Positions 18,571 through 27,351 of a stretch of 64,000 bases of DNA are shown here, piece by piece. The position numbers and the translations under genes are program-made. The stretch's first letter is position 1, and every line of letters starts with the position of its first letter. Where the stretch lies: assembly GCA_945883495.1 (NCBI GenBank), contig CAMCXS010000011.1, positions 1 to 64,000 on the forward strand. The letters are read 5' to 3'. The notes under the pieces were generated by a model, which ran no database searches, had not been told where the DNA came from, and was given only the letters and a program-made list of their open reading frames with translations. Source of the DNA: Akkermansia muciniphila. Lineage in GTDB: Bacteria > Verrucomicrobiota > Verrucomicrobiia > Verrucomicrobiales > DEV007.

Positions 18571-18632
18571 CTCACGCGTGTGTGCACGTTTCCAACAGCG
18601 GGCGTCGAGCTGGGGGCCAAGCCGATAGATGT

Positions 18633-20099
18633 TTAGCCGATGACTTCCCGGATCGGGTCGGCTCCTTCAACGCCGACGAGCTTTTGATCGAGACCGCCGT
18701 AGAAATAGCTCAAGCCGTCCGGGTCCAGGCCGAGAAGGGTCAGGATCGTCGAGTGCAGATGCTTGACGTGATAGCGGTTTTCCACCGCCGCGCTGCCAAG
18801 CTCATCGGTGGCTCCCACGGAGACCCCGCCTTTGACGCCGCCGCCGGCCATCCACATGGTGAACCCGTAGGCGTTGTGGTCGCGGCCGGTGCCTTTTTCG
18901 TATTCCGCCGTCGGTTGGCGTCCGAATTCACCGCCCCAAACGACAAGCGTTTCTTCGAGCAGGCCGCGCCGTTTCAAATCTTGGAGGAGGCCGGCGATGG
19001 CTTTGTCGGTGGCGCCGGCGTGGTGGGTGTGGTTCTTCTCCAGATCCCCGTGGGCGTCCCAGTTGTCATCGTTGTGGGCGCCGCCGGAGTAAATCTGGAT
19101 GAAGCGCACGCCGCGTTCCACCAAGCGCCGCGCAAGGAGGCATTTGCGGCCGAAATCCTCGGTTTGCGGCTGGTCGATCCCGTAAAGGCGCTTCGTTTCC
19201 TCGCTTTCCTGGTTGAGATCGATCGCTTCCGGCGCGCTGACTTGCATGCGATACGCCAACTCGTAACTGGCGATCCGCGCCGCGAGGTTGCTGTTGTCCG
19301 GCCGCGCGGCGAGGTGGGATTGGTTCAGCTGGTTCAACGAATCGATGACCATGCGTTGCCCGGTTCGCTCCATGCCGGCGGCGTTGGAGAGGTTGAGGAT
19401 CGGCTCGCCATGGGAGCGGAAGACGGTGCCTTGGTAACCGGCCGGCATGAAGCCCGAGGTCCAGTTCTTGGCGCCGGAGATCGGGCCACCGGATTGATCG
19501 AGCATGACCACGTAACCCGGAAGGTTCTCGTTTGCGGAGCCGAGTCCGTAGTTCACCCAGGAACCGAGCGATGGTTTGCCGCTGATGACCGACCCGCAGT
19601 TCATCATGAGCAACGCGGAGCCGTGGATTGGCGAATCCGCGGTCATCGAGTGGATGAACGCGATGTCGTCGACGCATTGACCGACGTGGGGAAAGAGGTC
19701 GCTGACCCATTTTCCGCACTGCCCGTATTGTTTGAACTTCCACTTGGGCTCGACGATGCGCCCCTGGTTGCGTTTGCCGCCGCGGCCGAAGGTTTTGACG
19801 TCGATGGTTTTGCCGTCCATCCCGTACATCCCCGGCTTGTAGTCGAAGGTGTCGATGTGGCTCGGGCCACCGTACATAAATAGGAAGATGACATTCTTGG
19901 CCTTGGCCGGGATCATCGGAGGCTTCACCGCCAAGGGATTGGCCGCCGCCGTGGCCGCGTTGACGGAACCGAAGAAGCCGTCTTGGGACAGCAGGCCCGC
20001 CAGCGCAAGGGCTGGGAAGCCGGCTCCGGCGGTGTGGAGGAATTCGCGGCGGCGCAGGTTTCCGCAAAAGCTGCCTTTGGGTTTGCTCGAAGGGTTCAT
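18633..20099 (-). CDS. DUF1501-domain protein with Tat signal
   Basis: A 488-residue protein starting MNPSSKPKGSFCGNLRRREF. The twin-arginine motif (RRREF) is followed by a hydrophobic stretch, suggesting Tat export. The rest matches the sulfatase-like DUF1501 fold common in Planctomycetes and Verrucomicrobia: KNVIFLFMYGGPSHIDTFDY near the start, the middle segment LPGYVVMLDQSGGPISG, and GRKCLLARRLVERGVRFIQI. DUF1501 proteins belong to the alkaline phosphatase/sulfatase superfamily, but the reaction is not established. The gene follows the DUF1549/DUF1553 gene by 10 bp on the same strand; this two-gene pairing is a hallmark of PVC genomes. The two probably act together in the periplasm, possibly on polysaccharides. 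Confidence 0.93.
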   Translation of the reverse strand: MNPSSKPKGSFCGNLRRREFLHTAGAGFPALALAGLLSQDGFFGSVNAATAAANPLAVKPPMIPAKAKNVIFLFMYGGPSHIDTFDYKPGMYGMDGKTIDVKTFGRGGKRNQGRIVEPKWKFKQYGQCGKWVSDLFPHVGQCVDDIAFIHSMTADSPIHGSALLMMNCGSVISGKPSLGSWVNYGLGSANENLPGYVVMLDQSGGPISGAKNWTSGFMPAGYQGTVFRSHGEPILNLSNAAGMERTGQRMVIDSLNQLNQSHLAARPDNSNLAARIASYELAYRMQVSAPEAIDLNQESEETKRLYGIDQPQTEDFGRKCLLARRLVERGVRFIQIYSGGAHNDDNWDAHGDLEKNHTHHAGATDKAIAGLLQDLKRRGLLEETLVVWGGEFGRQPTAEYEKGTGRDHNAYGFTMWMAGGGVKGGVSVGATDELGSAAVENRYHVKHLHSTILTLLGLDPDGLSYFYGGLDQKLVGVEGADPIREVIG

Positions 20100-20109
20100 G
20101 AGTTGAGGC

Positions 20110-23052
20110 TCAGTCGAGGTAGACAAATTCGTTCAAATTCAGGGCGAGGAGGGCGAGGCGATTCAAGGCTTGTTTCTCGTCGAGGCCGCCCTCGGTTTGG
20201 AGACGGTGGAGCAGAGCGGTGGCGACCCGTTCATCAGCTTCGGCCGGATCGCGTTGGGTGACTAAGTAGAAGGCGGCACGGACCTGATGAGCGAGATCGG
20301 GTTGCTCCTTGCGCAACCGTTCGCCGAGCAGGGCGGCTTGCTCGTTGGTGAAGCCGGAGTTCAACATCGCCAAGGCCTGGGTGGGCACGGTGGTGGCAAA
20401 TCGCACCGCGCAGGGGCTATCCGTGTCCGCTTGGTCGAAGTCCGCCAGGAACGGATGCCGCAAGCTGCGTTTCACGTGGATGTAAAGCGAGCGGCGGACA
20501 TGGTCTGCCGGATCGGGCGAGACGGGCCAGACTGCTCCGGGGCGGGACGCGGTGGCGAGCACCTCGGCGGGCAGCGGCGGGAAAACCCAGGGACCCCCGG
20601 TTCTGGCGGCGTTGAGGGTGCCAGTGACGGCGAGGATGGAATCGCGAATTTCTTCCGCGGTGAGGCGTCGCATGTTGGCTCGCCAAAATAGGTCGTTCGC
20701 CGGATCGCGCGCCAAACCTTCCTCCGTCCCCGCACTCGACATTTGCGCTGCCGCGCTGGAGAGGATGAGGCGGTGCATCGCCTTGACGCTCCAACCAGTG
20801 GCAATGAACTCGCTCGCGAGGTAATCCAGGAGTTCCGGGTGGGTGGGGGACTCGCCCAATTGACCGAAGTCGTTGCTGCTCGGGACAATGCCGCGACCGA
20901 AGTGATGCTGCCAAATCCGGTTCACCATGACGCGGGCGGTGAGCGGGTTGTTGGAGTTCGCGATCCACCGGGCCAGCGCCAGGCGACGGCCGGACGAAAC
21001 CACGCCTTTACGGTTCACGCTTTCCGCCGCTACGGGCACCGGCTCCGAACCGTCCAGGGAGGCCAAAACCGCCGGGAATCCGGGAACGACCGGGGCCCCC
21101 AAGGCGTGAGCGGAACCGCGCAGGTGCACATGCAGCGGAGCGGGATTCGCGGAGGTCTCTTGCACCGCGTTGAGCGGGACGCCAGGAACCTCTTTCCGAA
21201 TCCGGTCGATCGCCGCGACGAGGTCTTTGCGTTCCTTCACGATGTCGCGCCCGAAACGTTGCTTGGCCCCCTTGCGCAGCCCTTCGCCAGCACGCTTCAT
21301 CGCGTCGGCCAACGAAGCAAAACCGCCATCGCCGGAGCGGAGGGAAACGTCGATGTATTGCCCACCGCCGCGTTGCAGACAATGCACCGCCAGCGTGTTC
21401 CGCCCGGTCTGCAACGCTTTGAGAGCCGTCTCACCCAGAACAATGGTGGTGTATTCCGTGAGGTAGCCCTTGGCGCGGTAGATTTCGGTTCCGTTGAGGT
21501 AAACTTCCACGTCCTCGTCGTGATGGAGGCGGAGGCTCAAGTCTTCCGGCATCGCGTTGAGGCCGAACGAGGTCACCATCCAAAGGTCCTTTGTGCGCCA
21601 CTCGGTATGAACCACGGCGCCGGGGGTTCCGGGGGTTCCAAATCCGCTCCTGCCTTTGCTCCAGGTGGTGGGCCGGAAGCTCGTCTCGTACCAGTCGGGC
21701 GAAGGCGGTTCCGTGGTGTAACTCCATTCCGCGCCGGCTCCCTGGGCGTCGTCAATCCAGATGGAAGGTTTTTGCGAGTTGGTGGCGAGTTGTCCGGTTT
21801 GCTTGAGCCAAGCGCTCAGTGCCGTGTCCAGTGCCGCCAGTTTCGCCTCCGCATCGGCGATGCGTTTGGCTTGCGCCTGCACGAAGGCCGCGCGTTCGGC
21901 GGCGCTGGCCCAGGAGACGCTGCTCCCCTCCGTGCGATACGGCGTGACTCCGTGGAAGAAGGCCATGAATGAGTAGTAATCCCGCTGGGAGATCGGATCC
22001 GCCTTGTGGTCATGGCAACGGGCGCAACCGAGCGTGGTCGCCAGAAATGTCTCCGCGGTGATCTGCACGTTGTCGGCGAGCACGTCGTAGCGGTGCTGCT
22101 CCCGGTCCGCCGGTTCGTCGTCCCATTGCATCAAGTGGTGAAAGCCCGTCGCGGTGAGGGACGTTTGGGTCGGTTCCGGGATTTCGTCGCCAGCCAGTTG
22201 CTCGATGACGAACCGGTCGTAGGGAAGATCGGCGTTGAAGGCATCGACGACGTAATCGCGGAAACGCCAGATGTGAGGCTTGGGGTTGTCCCGTTCGAAG
22301 CCGTTGGTTTCCGCGTAACGCACCAAGTCGAGCCAATGCCGAGCCCAATGTTCGCCGTAGGCGGGGCTTGCGAGCAAGGTATCGACTTTGGCGGCAACGG
22401 CCTTGGACAAGCCATCGCGACGCGCCTGATCCGCGAAGGCGCGCACTTCATCCAACGTCGGCGGCAAGCCGGTCAAATTGTAGTGAAGGCGACGCGCCAA
22501 CTGTTCCGCCGGGGCGGGCCCATTCCGCGAGAGTCCGGCTTCGGCGAGCTTGGCATCGAGGAAGGCATCGATCGGATGGACGCCAGCTTTTTCCGGAACG
22601 GGTGGGGAGGTCAACGGGCGGTAGGCCCAGTGCTCCCGTTGTTCCGTGGTGATCGCGAATCCGCCATGGTCGTTTCCGGCGATTTCCAACGCGGGATCAT
22701 ACGGCGCCCCGAGGAGAATCCATTCCCGCAGCACGGAGAGCTCAGCTTCGGGAAGCTTGGCTTTGGGCGGCATTTGATGCTCGTCGTCCGCATACGCGAT
22801 CATCTTCAGAAGCAGCGAGTTCTCCGGATGCGACTCGTCGATCGCGGAGCCGAGGTCGCCACCTTTGCGCAAACCGGCGCTCGATGTCAGCCGGAGACCG
22901 CCGCGGAGTTTGTCCTTGCCGCCGTGGCACTCGAAACACTTTGCTTCCAGAATGGGGTAAACCTTTTCCGCGAAGAACTTGGGGCCATCCGCCGGAGCGG
23001 ACCAAGCAGAGGTGGCCAGGAGGAAAAGGAAGGCGCTGAGAGGACGGATCAT
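20110..23052 (-). CDS. Haem-binding PSD1/DUF1549/DUF1553 protein
   Basis: A 980-residue secreted protein with a signal peptide (MIRPLSAFLFLLATSAWSAP). A planctomycete-type cytochrome c (PSD1) domain carries the c-haem motif C39-F-E-C42-H43. A DUF1549 region follows (about 165-380; CARCHDHKADPISQRDYYSF supplies another C-x2-C-H). A jelly-roll or lectin-like middle (about 440-580) comes next, then DUF1553 (about 670-930; RLALARWIANSNNPLTARVM, VNRIWQHHFGRGIVP). The family is almost restricted to PVC bacteria, and its biochemical role is not established; electron transfer coupled to glycan oxidation has been proposed. It forms an operon with the DUF1501 gene downstream. The upstream gap to the AraC gene is about 113 bp. 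Confidence 0.94.
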   Translation of the reverse strand: MIRPLSAFLFLLATSAWSAPADGPKFFAEKVYPILEAKCFECHGGKDKLRGGLRLTSSAGLRKGGDLGSAIDESHPENSLLLKMIAYADDEHQMPPKAKLPEAELSVLREWILLGAPYDPALEIAGNDHGGFAITTEQREHWAYRPLTSPPVPEKAGVHPIDAFLDAKLAEAGLSRNGPAPAEQLARRLHYNLTGLPPTLDEVRAFADQARRDGLSKAVAAKVDTLLASPAYGEHWARHWLDLVRYAETNGFERDNPKPHIWRFRDYVVDAFNADLPYDRFVIEQLAGDEIPEPTQTSLTATGFHHLMQWDDEPADREQHRYDVLADNVQITAETFLATTLGCARCHDHKADPISQRDYYSFMAFFHGVTPYRTEGSSVSWASAAERAAFVQAQAKRIADAEAKLAALDTALSAWLKQTGQLATNSQKPSIWIDDAQGAGAEWSYTTEPPSPDWYETSFRPTTWSKGRSGFGTPGTPGAVVHTEWRTKDLWMVTSFGLNAMPEDLSLRLHHDEDVEVYLNGTEIYRAKGYLTEYTTIVLGETALKALQTGRNTLAVHCLQRGGGQYIDVSLRSGDGGFASLADAMKRAGEGLRKGAKQRFGRDIVKERKDLVAAIDRIRKEVPGVPLNAVQETSANPAPLHVHLRGSAHALGAPVVPGFPAVLASLDGSEPVPVAAESVNRKGVVSSGRRLALARWIANSNNPLTARVMVNRIWQHHFGRGIVPSSNDFGQLGESPTHPELLDYLASEFIATGWSVKAMHRLILSSAAAQMSSAGTEEGLARDPANDLFWRANMRRLTAEEIRDSILAVTGTLNAARTGGPWVFPPLPAEVLATASRPGAVWPVSPDPADHVRRSLYIHVKRSLRHPFLADFDQADTDSPCAVRFATTVPTQALAMLNSGFTNEQAALLGERLRKEQPDLAHQVRAAFYLVTQRDPAEADERVATALLHRLQTEGGLDEKQALNRLALLALNLNEFVYLD

Positions 23053-23165
23053 AAACGGGGGTTCTCGATGCGACACGGCATCCTAGCCCACGATTTTGCC
23101 CGCCGTCTTGTTTCGAAAGGTTCCGTTTTTGGCGAAATGCGACACTTCCCGCGAGATTTCGCCTT

Positions 23166-23930
23166 TCACCGGAAGCGCTTCCGGTATTCCATCGGCGTCG
23201 CGCCCATATGTTTGCGGAAGAGGCGGGAGAAGGCGCTTTGATCGTAAAACCCGCACTCCAAGGCCAAATCGCCGAGGCTTTGGTTGGACTCGCGGAGGAG
23301 CTGGCACGCGCGGAAGATCCGCATTTTGATGATGAACTCTTGCGGCGTCGTTTTCAGGTGCTTGCGGAAGCGCCGCTCAAACTGGCGCACGGAGAGCCCG
23401 GCCGTCTTCGCCAAGTCTGCAACCGGAAGGTCCTCGGTGAAGCGTTCTTGGATCACCTCGAGCGCCCGGCTGATGTCGAGATCCTCAGGGAGGTTGGCCC
23501 GGAGATTCGAATACGGCTGGATAATCCCCATCACGCCGATCACCTCGCCCTCGCGATCGCGCATCGGCAGCTTTGTCGTCAAAAACCAGCCGGGCACGCC
23601 CTGCCGGTTGACGAAGATCTCCACCAAATCGACCAGAGGCCGCCCTGTCGCGATGACCTGCAAATCGTCGCGGCGGAACTTCACGGCCAAACTGTGCGGC
23701 AGGAGCTGGAAATCCGTGATCCCGAGAAAGCTGGCCTCGTCGCGATAGCCATAATGATCGAGCAACGCCCGGTTCGCCGCCAGCAGGTGTCCGTCCCGGT
23801 CCTTGGCGAAGAAAAGCACGTCGGAAAGATGATCGAACAACCCGAAGAGTTGCCCATCGGGTTGCAGCGATGCCAAGAACTCCGCTCGCAGTTTTGCCCC
23901 CTGGGTCTCGCTTGGCCGTATCTCGTTCAT
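23166..23930 (-). CDS. PAS-domain AraC-family transcriptional regulator
   Basis: A 254-residue regulator. Residues about 25-145 form a PAS domain (DVLFFAKDRDGHLLAANRAL, then a C-terminal GWFLTTKLPMRDREGEVIGV). Residues about 155-254 form two AraC helix-turn-helices (VADLAKTAGLSVRQFERRFR and LGDLALECGFYDQSAFSRLF, ending MGATPMEYRKRFR). PAS-AraC proteins sense a small ligand or redox state and activate nearby promoters. The ATG at 23930 is used; a GTG four codons upstream is an alternative. It is divergent from the aldo/keto reductase gene across about 58 bp, so that gene is a natural target, and the DUF1549/DUF1501 operon lies just downstream on its own strand. Confidence 0.93.
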   Translation of the reverse strand: MNEIRPSETQGAKLRAEFLASLQPDGQLFGLFDHLSDVLFFAKDRDGHLLAANRALLDHYGYRDEASFLGITDFQLLPHSLAVKFRRDDLQVIATGRPLVDLVEIFVNRQGVPGWFLTTKLPMRDREGEVIGVMGIIQPYSNLRANLPEDLDISRALEVIQERFTEDLPVADLAKTAGLSVRQFERRFRKHLKTTPQEFIIKMRIFRACQLLRESNQSLGDLALECGFYDQSAFSRLFRKHMGATPMEYRKRFR

Positions 23931-23988
23931 CTGCGTTGACACAAAAACCCGCTTTGCAGCCCGCTCTTTTCAGGCTCTTTGTCCGCTC

Positions 23989-25029
23989 ATGAGAATGCGA
24001 CGGCTTGGCGGCAGCGGTTTGGTGGTTTCGGAAATTGGACTCGGCACGATGACCTTCGGGGAGCAAACCGACGAGCCAACGGCTTTCCGGATCATGGATC
24101 GCTCCTTTGAACGCGGCGTCAATTTCCTCGATACCGCCGAACTCTATCCGGTCCCGCCCAGCGCGCCCAAAGCCGGGATTACCGAGGAAATCGTCGGCCG
24201 TTGGATGAAGACCAAGCCGCGGCATCAGGTTCTCGTCGCCAGCAAGATCGCCGGTCCCGGCCACGGCTGGTTCACACCGCCCGTCCGCGATGGCGTCACC
24301 CACATCGACCGGCATCAGATCCGTCTCGCGGTGGACGGAAGCCTGCGGCGCCTGCAAACGGATTACCTCGACTTGTATCAAGTGCATTGGCCCGATCACG
24401 GCGCCCGGCACGCCGACATCCTCGGCGCACTGACCGAATTAGTCCAAGAGGGGAAAGTCCGTGCGATTGGCACCAGCAACGACACCTGCTGGGGCGTGAT
24501 GAAATCGCTTTGGGAGGCCGAGCGGCATGGCACCGCGCGCTACGACACCGTGCAGAACAACTTTTCCCTGATCAATCGCCGTTGTGAAAGCGAGCTGGCT
24601 CAAGTTTGCCGCCGGGAGAACGTCAGTTTGCTCCCGTATTCTCCGCTGGGAGGCGGCGTCCTCAGCGGCAAGTACGCCGACGGTGCGTTGCCCGATGGCG
24701 CCCGGTTCAGCGAATATTTGAAAACCGGTGGGGAACGGCAGAAACGCATGGCCGTGCGCTTCGTGAATGCCCGCACCTTGGAGACCACGCGGCGCCTTGC
24801 GGAGATCGCGGCGGATCTTGGAATTTCCGTCACCACCTTGGCGGTTGCCTGGAGCAAACAACACGATTTCGTGGCCTCGACGTTGATTGGCGTCAGTCAG
24901 TTCGAGCAGCTCGACGAGTGTCTCGATGCCGCGGAGGTCGTGCTCGACCGGGCCACGCTGGACCGGATTGACCAGATCGACGTGGAGATCCCGAATCCGA
25001 TGACGGAGGATGGCTTGAGGCGTCTGTAA
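23989..25029 (+). CDS. Aldo/keto reductase, Tas-like
   Basis: A 346-residue NAD(P)H-dependent aldo/keto reductase. The start MRMRRLGGSGLVVSEIGLGT is typical of the AKR11-12/Tas group. Catalytic residues are readable as D48 and Y53 (FLDTAELYPV), lysine in VLVASKIAG, and histidine in DLYQVHWPDH. The long insert after the lysine (PGHGWFTPPVRDGVTHIDRH) matches E. coli Tas-like proteins. The C-terminal part carries PYSPLGGGVLSGKY and the cofactor segment STLIGVSQFEQL. The gene is single, divergent from the PAS-AraC regulator, and followed by an intrinsic terminator at 25038-25059. The physiological carbonyl substrate is not apparent. Confidence 0.92.
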   Translation: MRMRRLGGSGLVVSEIGLGTMTFGEQTDEPTAFRIMDRSFERGVNFLDTAELYPVPPSAPKAGITEEIVGRWMKTKPRHQVLVASKIAGPGHGWFTPPVRDGVTHIDRHQIRLAVDGSLRRLQTDYLDLYQVHWPDHGARHADILGALTELVQEGKVRAIGTSNDTCWGVMKSLWEAERHGTARYDTVQNNFSLINRRCESELAQVCRRENVSLLPYSPLGGGVLSGKYADGALPDGARFSEYLKTGGERQKRMAVRFVNARTLETTRRLAEIAADLGISVTTLAVAWSKQHDFVASTLIGVSQFEQLDECLDAAEVVLDRATLDRIDQIDVEIPNPMTEDGLRRL

Positions 25030-25037
25030 AAAGAAAG

Positions 25038-25059
25038 AACAGACAACTCTGTCTGTTTT
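25038..25059 (+). terminator. Intrinsic terminator after the aldo/keto reductase
   Basis: A perfect 7-bp stem (aacagac / gtctgtt) with the 6-base loop aactct is followed by further T residues and preceded by an A-rich run, 8 bp beyond the aldo/keto reductase stop. The A-run on the other side means it could work in both directions. It separates that gene from the thioredoxin gene at 25085. Confidence 0.7.
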
Positions 25060-25084
25060 CATTCGCGACGGCGTCAGAACTGGT

Positions 25085-25402
25085 ATGAAACCAGTGTCTC
25101 TCACCAAGTCGAACTTCGATACCACCGTCGCTCAAGGCACCGTTCTCGTCGATTTTTGGGCGGAATGGTGCGGCCCTTGCCGTCAACAGTTGGCGGTGCT
25201 GGAACGGGTTGCTCCGAAAGTTCCCGAAGGCGTCACCCTTGCGAAGGTAAACGTCGATGAAGAACGGGAGCTCGCGACCCGCTTTCAGATTCGGTCCATC
25301 CCGGCGTTGTTGCTCTTCCAGGACGGGAAGCTGGTGAAAACAGTGAATGGATTGACCCCTGACAATCGTCTCTTGGAGTGGCTGACCCCTGTGGCGCGAT
25401 GA
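25085..25402 (+). CDS. trxA: Thioredoxin
   Basis: A 105-residue protein, the standard length for a cytosolic thioredoxin, without a signal peptide. The active site is FWAEWCGPC (C29 and C32), and the cis-proline loop is RSIPALLLFQDGK; the buried-acid region VLVDFW is also conserved. It reduces protein disulfides with electrons from thioredoxin reductase. The gene is monocistronic, between an intrinsic terminator upstream and a 23-bp palindrome that starts at its stop codon. A residue worth noting is QQLAVLE after the active site, where most thioredoxins have M/L-I-A-P; this places it outside the best-conserved TrxA group, so it may be a paralog rather than the main thioredoxin. Confidence 0.92.
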   Translation: MKPVSLTKSNFDTTVAQGTVLVDFWAEWCGPCRQQLAVLERVAPKVPEGVTLAKVNVDEERELATRFQIRSIPALLLFQDGKLVKTVNGLTPDNRLLEWLTPVAR

Positions 25403-25422
25403 CAAATTTTTAAATTTTGTCA
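25400..25422. other. AT-rich 23-bp palindrome at the thioredoxin stop codon
   Basis: The sequence reads tgacaaa, a t-rich centre, then ttttgtca; 10 of 11 base pairs match around a single central base. It begins with the TGA of the thioredoxin gene. The stem is too AT-rich for a strong intrinsic terminator, so it may be a weak bidirectional terminator or a protein-binding operator. Confidence 0.45.
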
Positions 25423-25466
25423 CAAGGCCGCTGCCGGGGACAAGAGTATTTGAACCCTCCTGTTTT

Positions 25467-25697
25467 GTGAAACTCCACCTCCTTCTGGCCCTGATGATTT
25501 TTGCAGGGCTGGTCCATAGCTTCGTCGAGGCAGCTAGGCTGCACCTCCCCACCGGCGCGACTCCCCAACACGCCGGAGCTTGGTTGCCCGACGAAGCTGA
25601 TGGCCCGGCTGCAACGGTTCTGGATGCGGATCCGCTAGCGGTTGAGGTCCCGGCCAACGGGCAAAAGATCACCGGAAGCTTCGCGGCGGTCCGCTGA
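25467..25697 (+). CDS. Possible small secreted protein (unrecognised)
   Basis: A 76-codon frame starting at GTG (25467). Its first 23 residues (MKLHLLLALMIFAGLVHSFVEAA) form a plausible signal peptide; the rest is Ala/Pro-rich with no recognisable domain. There is no clear ribosome-binding site, and no family is recognised. It lies between the thioredoxin gene and tRNA-Tyr. The signal-like N-terminus and the codon pattern are the only support, so this may be a chance frame in GC-rich DNA. Confidence 0.3.
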   Translation: MKLHLLLALMIFAGLVHSFVEAARLHLPTGATPQHAGAWLPDEADGPAATVLDADPLAVEVPANGQKITGSFAAVR

Positions 25698-25798
25698 ATT
25701 GCGGCCAAGAAGGAAAAAGAGTTGCACGACCGGCTCAATCGGATTAATTGCCACCTCTCGCCGGTCCAAAAGACCGACGCCCCGCAGGCAGCGAGAAT

Positions 25799-25880
25799 GG
25801 GTAGGTTCCAGAGCGGTCAAATGGGGCAGACTGTAAATCTGTTGTCTTCGACTTCGCTGGTTCGAATCCAGCCCTACCCA
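25799..25880 (+). tRNA. tRNA-Tyr (GUA anticodon)
   Basis: The acceptor stem pairs gggtagg (25799-25805) with cctaccc (25873-25879), followed by discriminator base A at 25880. The anticodon stem-loop is gcaga-ctgtaaa-tctgt, with gta at 25833-25835. The T-arm is ctggttcgaatccag. The length of 82 nt with a long variable arm between anticodon and T stems fits a class II tRNA-Tyr. CCA is not encoded. No integrase or repeated 3' end is visible beside it. Confidence 0.95.
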
Positions 25881-26042
25881 GCTCCTTCCAAATCAGCGGG
25901 TTACGCTAGTTTGTCACAGCGGTCGCGCTAGCCCGCAATCTCGGCAAAATCACTTTCCTGCCGTTTTCGTTCTGACTCAGGCCCCGGGCTGTTGGATTGT
26001 GTTGACAGATATGCCAGTTCTGTCCGTGGGTAGGGGGCAGCC

Positions 26043-27344
26043 ATGGCGCTTCCACCGACTCCCATCACATCTCCCACCCGACGCCGTTTTCTCCGTAGTT
26101 CCGGGGCGCTCATCGCGTTACCGGCTTTGGAATCGATTGGATTCCGCGCCTTTGCCGCCGCCCAGGCCCCCATTCCATCGAAGCGAATGGTCTTCCTTGG
26201 GTTCGGTTGGGGAGTGACCAATGAAACTTGGTTTCCGGACAAGGCGAAGACCGGCGCGGATTGGGAGTTGCCGGACGGACTCAAGCCTTTGGCTCGGCAC
26301 CGCGAGGACATCACGATCGTGCAAGGTTGCTCCAACCGCTTCAGCAACGAAGCGCATTGGGGCAGCACCTTCTGGCTCACGGGAGCCAATCGGTACGCGG
26401 AGCCGGGCCAGAGCTTTCACAACAGCATCAGCGCGGATCAGGTGGCGGCGGCGCATTTCGGCGGCGACACGCGATTTGCTTCGATTCAGCTCAACTCACC
26501 CGACGTGCAGAATTCCGGGCACGGACCGGGGCTGTCGATGGCTTGGGATTCGCGGGGCAAACCGATGGCGGGCTTGGAGAATCCCGTGGCGGCGTTTCAC
26601 CGGTTGTTCTCGGATGAGACGATGCCATTGAGCGAACGCCAGGCGATGCTGGCGCAGAAACGCAGCGTCCTCGATGCGGTCAGGGAAGACGCCAAACGCG
26701 TGCAGCAAGGTTTGACCAAGGCGGATACGGACAAGCTCGACGAATATTTCCAGAGCATAAGGGACATTGAGGTGCGCCTGGGCAAGGATGAACAATGGCT
26801 CAGCGTGCCGAAAGCCAAACCGGGAATCTCCGAGCCGAAGCCGGGGCTGGCTGGGAGAGAAGAAATCAAGGTGATGTACGATCTCATCGTTGCTGCGCTC
26901 CAGACGGAAAGCACGCGAGTGATTACGTATCGTCAGCCGGTGGGAACGTTATTGCAAAGTCTGGATCTGAAGGTGGCCCCACATGATATGAGCCATTACA
27001 CGCCGGGGGATCGGATGGCGGCTTCCCAAAAACGCGATACGGTGCAGAGCGAACTGCTCGCCGGATTGATCGACAAGCTCAAGGCTACCAAGGAAGCGGA
27101 TGGCCGGAGTCTCTTTGATTCCACGTGTCTGGCTTACGGGAGCAATATCCGGACGATTCACTATTTAGATAATTGTCCGACACTCCTCACTGGCGGTGCC
27201 GCCGGGATCAAGTTGGGACAACATATCGTGCTGCCGAAAGATACTCCGCTGTGCAATGTCTGGTTGACCTTGCTGAATGGGATGGGGATCGATACCGAGC
27301 GGCATGGAGACAGCTCGGGGGTGGTGACTGCGCTGCAGGGGTGA
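26043..27344 (+). CDS. DUF1552-domain protein with Tat signal
   Basis: A 433-residue protein. The N-terminus has a twin-arginine motif (TRRRFLRSSGALIALPALES), predicting Tat export. The body matches DUF1552: RMVFLGFGWGVTNETWFPDK, the repeated reference to conserved sites EAHWGSTFWLTGA, and the C-terminal LDNCPTLLTGGAAGIKLGQH. DUF1552 proteins are restricted mainly to PVC bacteria and myxobacteria and nearly always occur beside DUF1592-type cytochromes, as here (8 bp gap). The function is not established; structural analogy places them near the sulfatase/phosphatase-like DUF1501 proteins. A purine-rich stretch (aggggg) precedes the start. Confidence 0.93.
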   Translation: MALPPTPITSPTRRRFLRSSGALIALPALESIGFRAFAAAQAPIPSKRMVFLGFGWGVTNETWFPDKAKTGADWELPDGLKPLARHREDITIVQGCSNRFSNEAHWGSTFWLTGANRYAEPGQSFHNSISADQVAAAHFGGDTRFASIQLNSPDVQNSGHGPGLSMAWDSRGKPMAGLENPVAAFHRLFSDETMPLSERQAMLAQKRSVLDAVREDAKRVQQGLTKADTDKLDEYFQSIRDIEVRLGKDEQWLSVPKAKPGISEPKPGLAGREEIKVMYDLIVAALQTESTRVITYRQPVGTLLQSLDLKVAPHDMSHYTPGDRMAASQKRDTVQSELLAGLIDKLKATKEADGRSLFDSTCLAYGSNIRTIHYLDNCPTLLTGGAAGIKLGQHIVLPKDTPLCNVWLTLLNGMGIDTERHGDSSGVVTALQG

Positions 27345-27351
27345 TGGCGTG

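Noticed and set aside
18183-18620. A 14-residue-repeat protein encoded by the array
   Set aside because: Open frames exist on both strands simply because 42 is divisible by three; there is no ribosome-binding site, signal peptide or domain, and flanking sequence is not codon-like.
25799-25880. tRNA-Tyr as an integration site for a genomic island
   Set aside because: No integrase gene and no second copy of the tRNA 3' end were found in the window; the accessory island starts 5 kb away.
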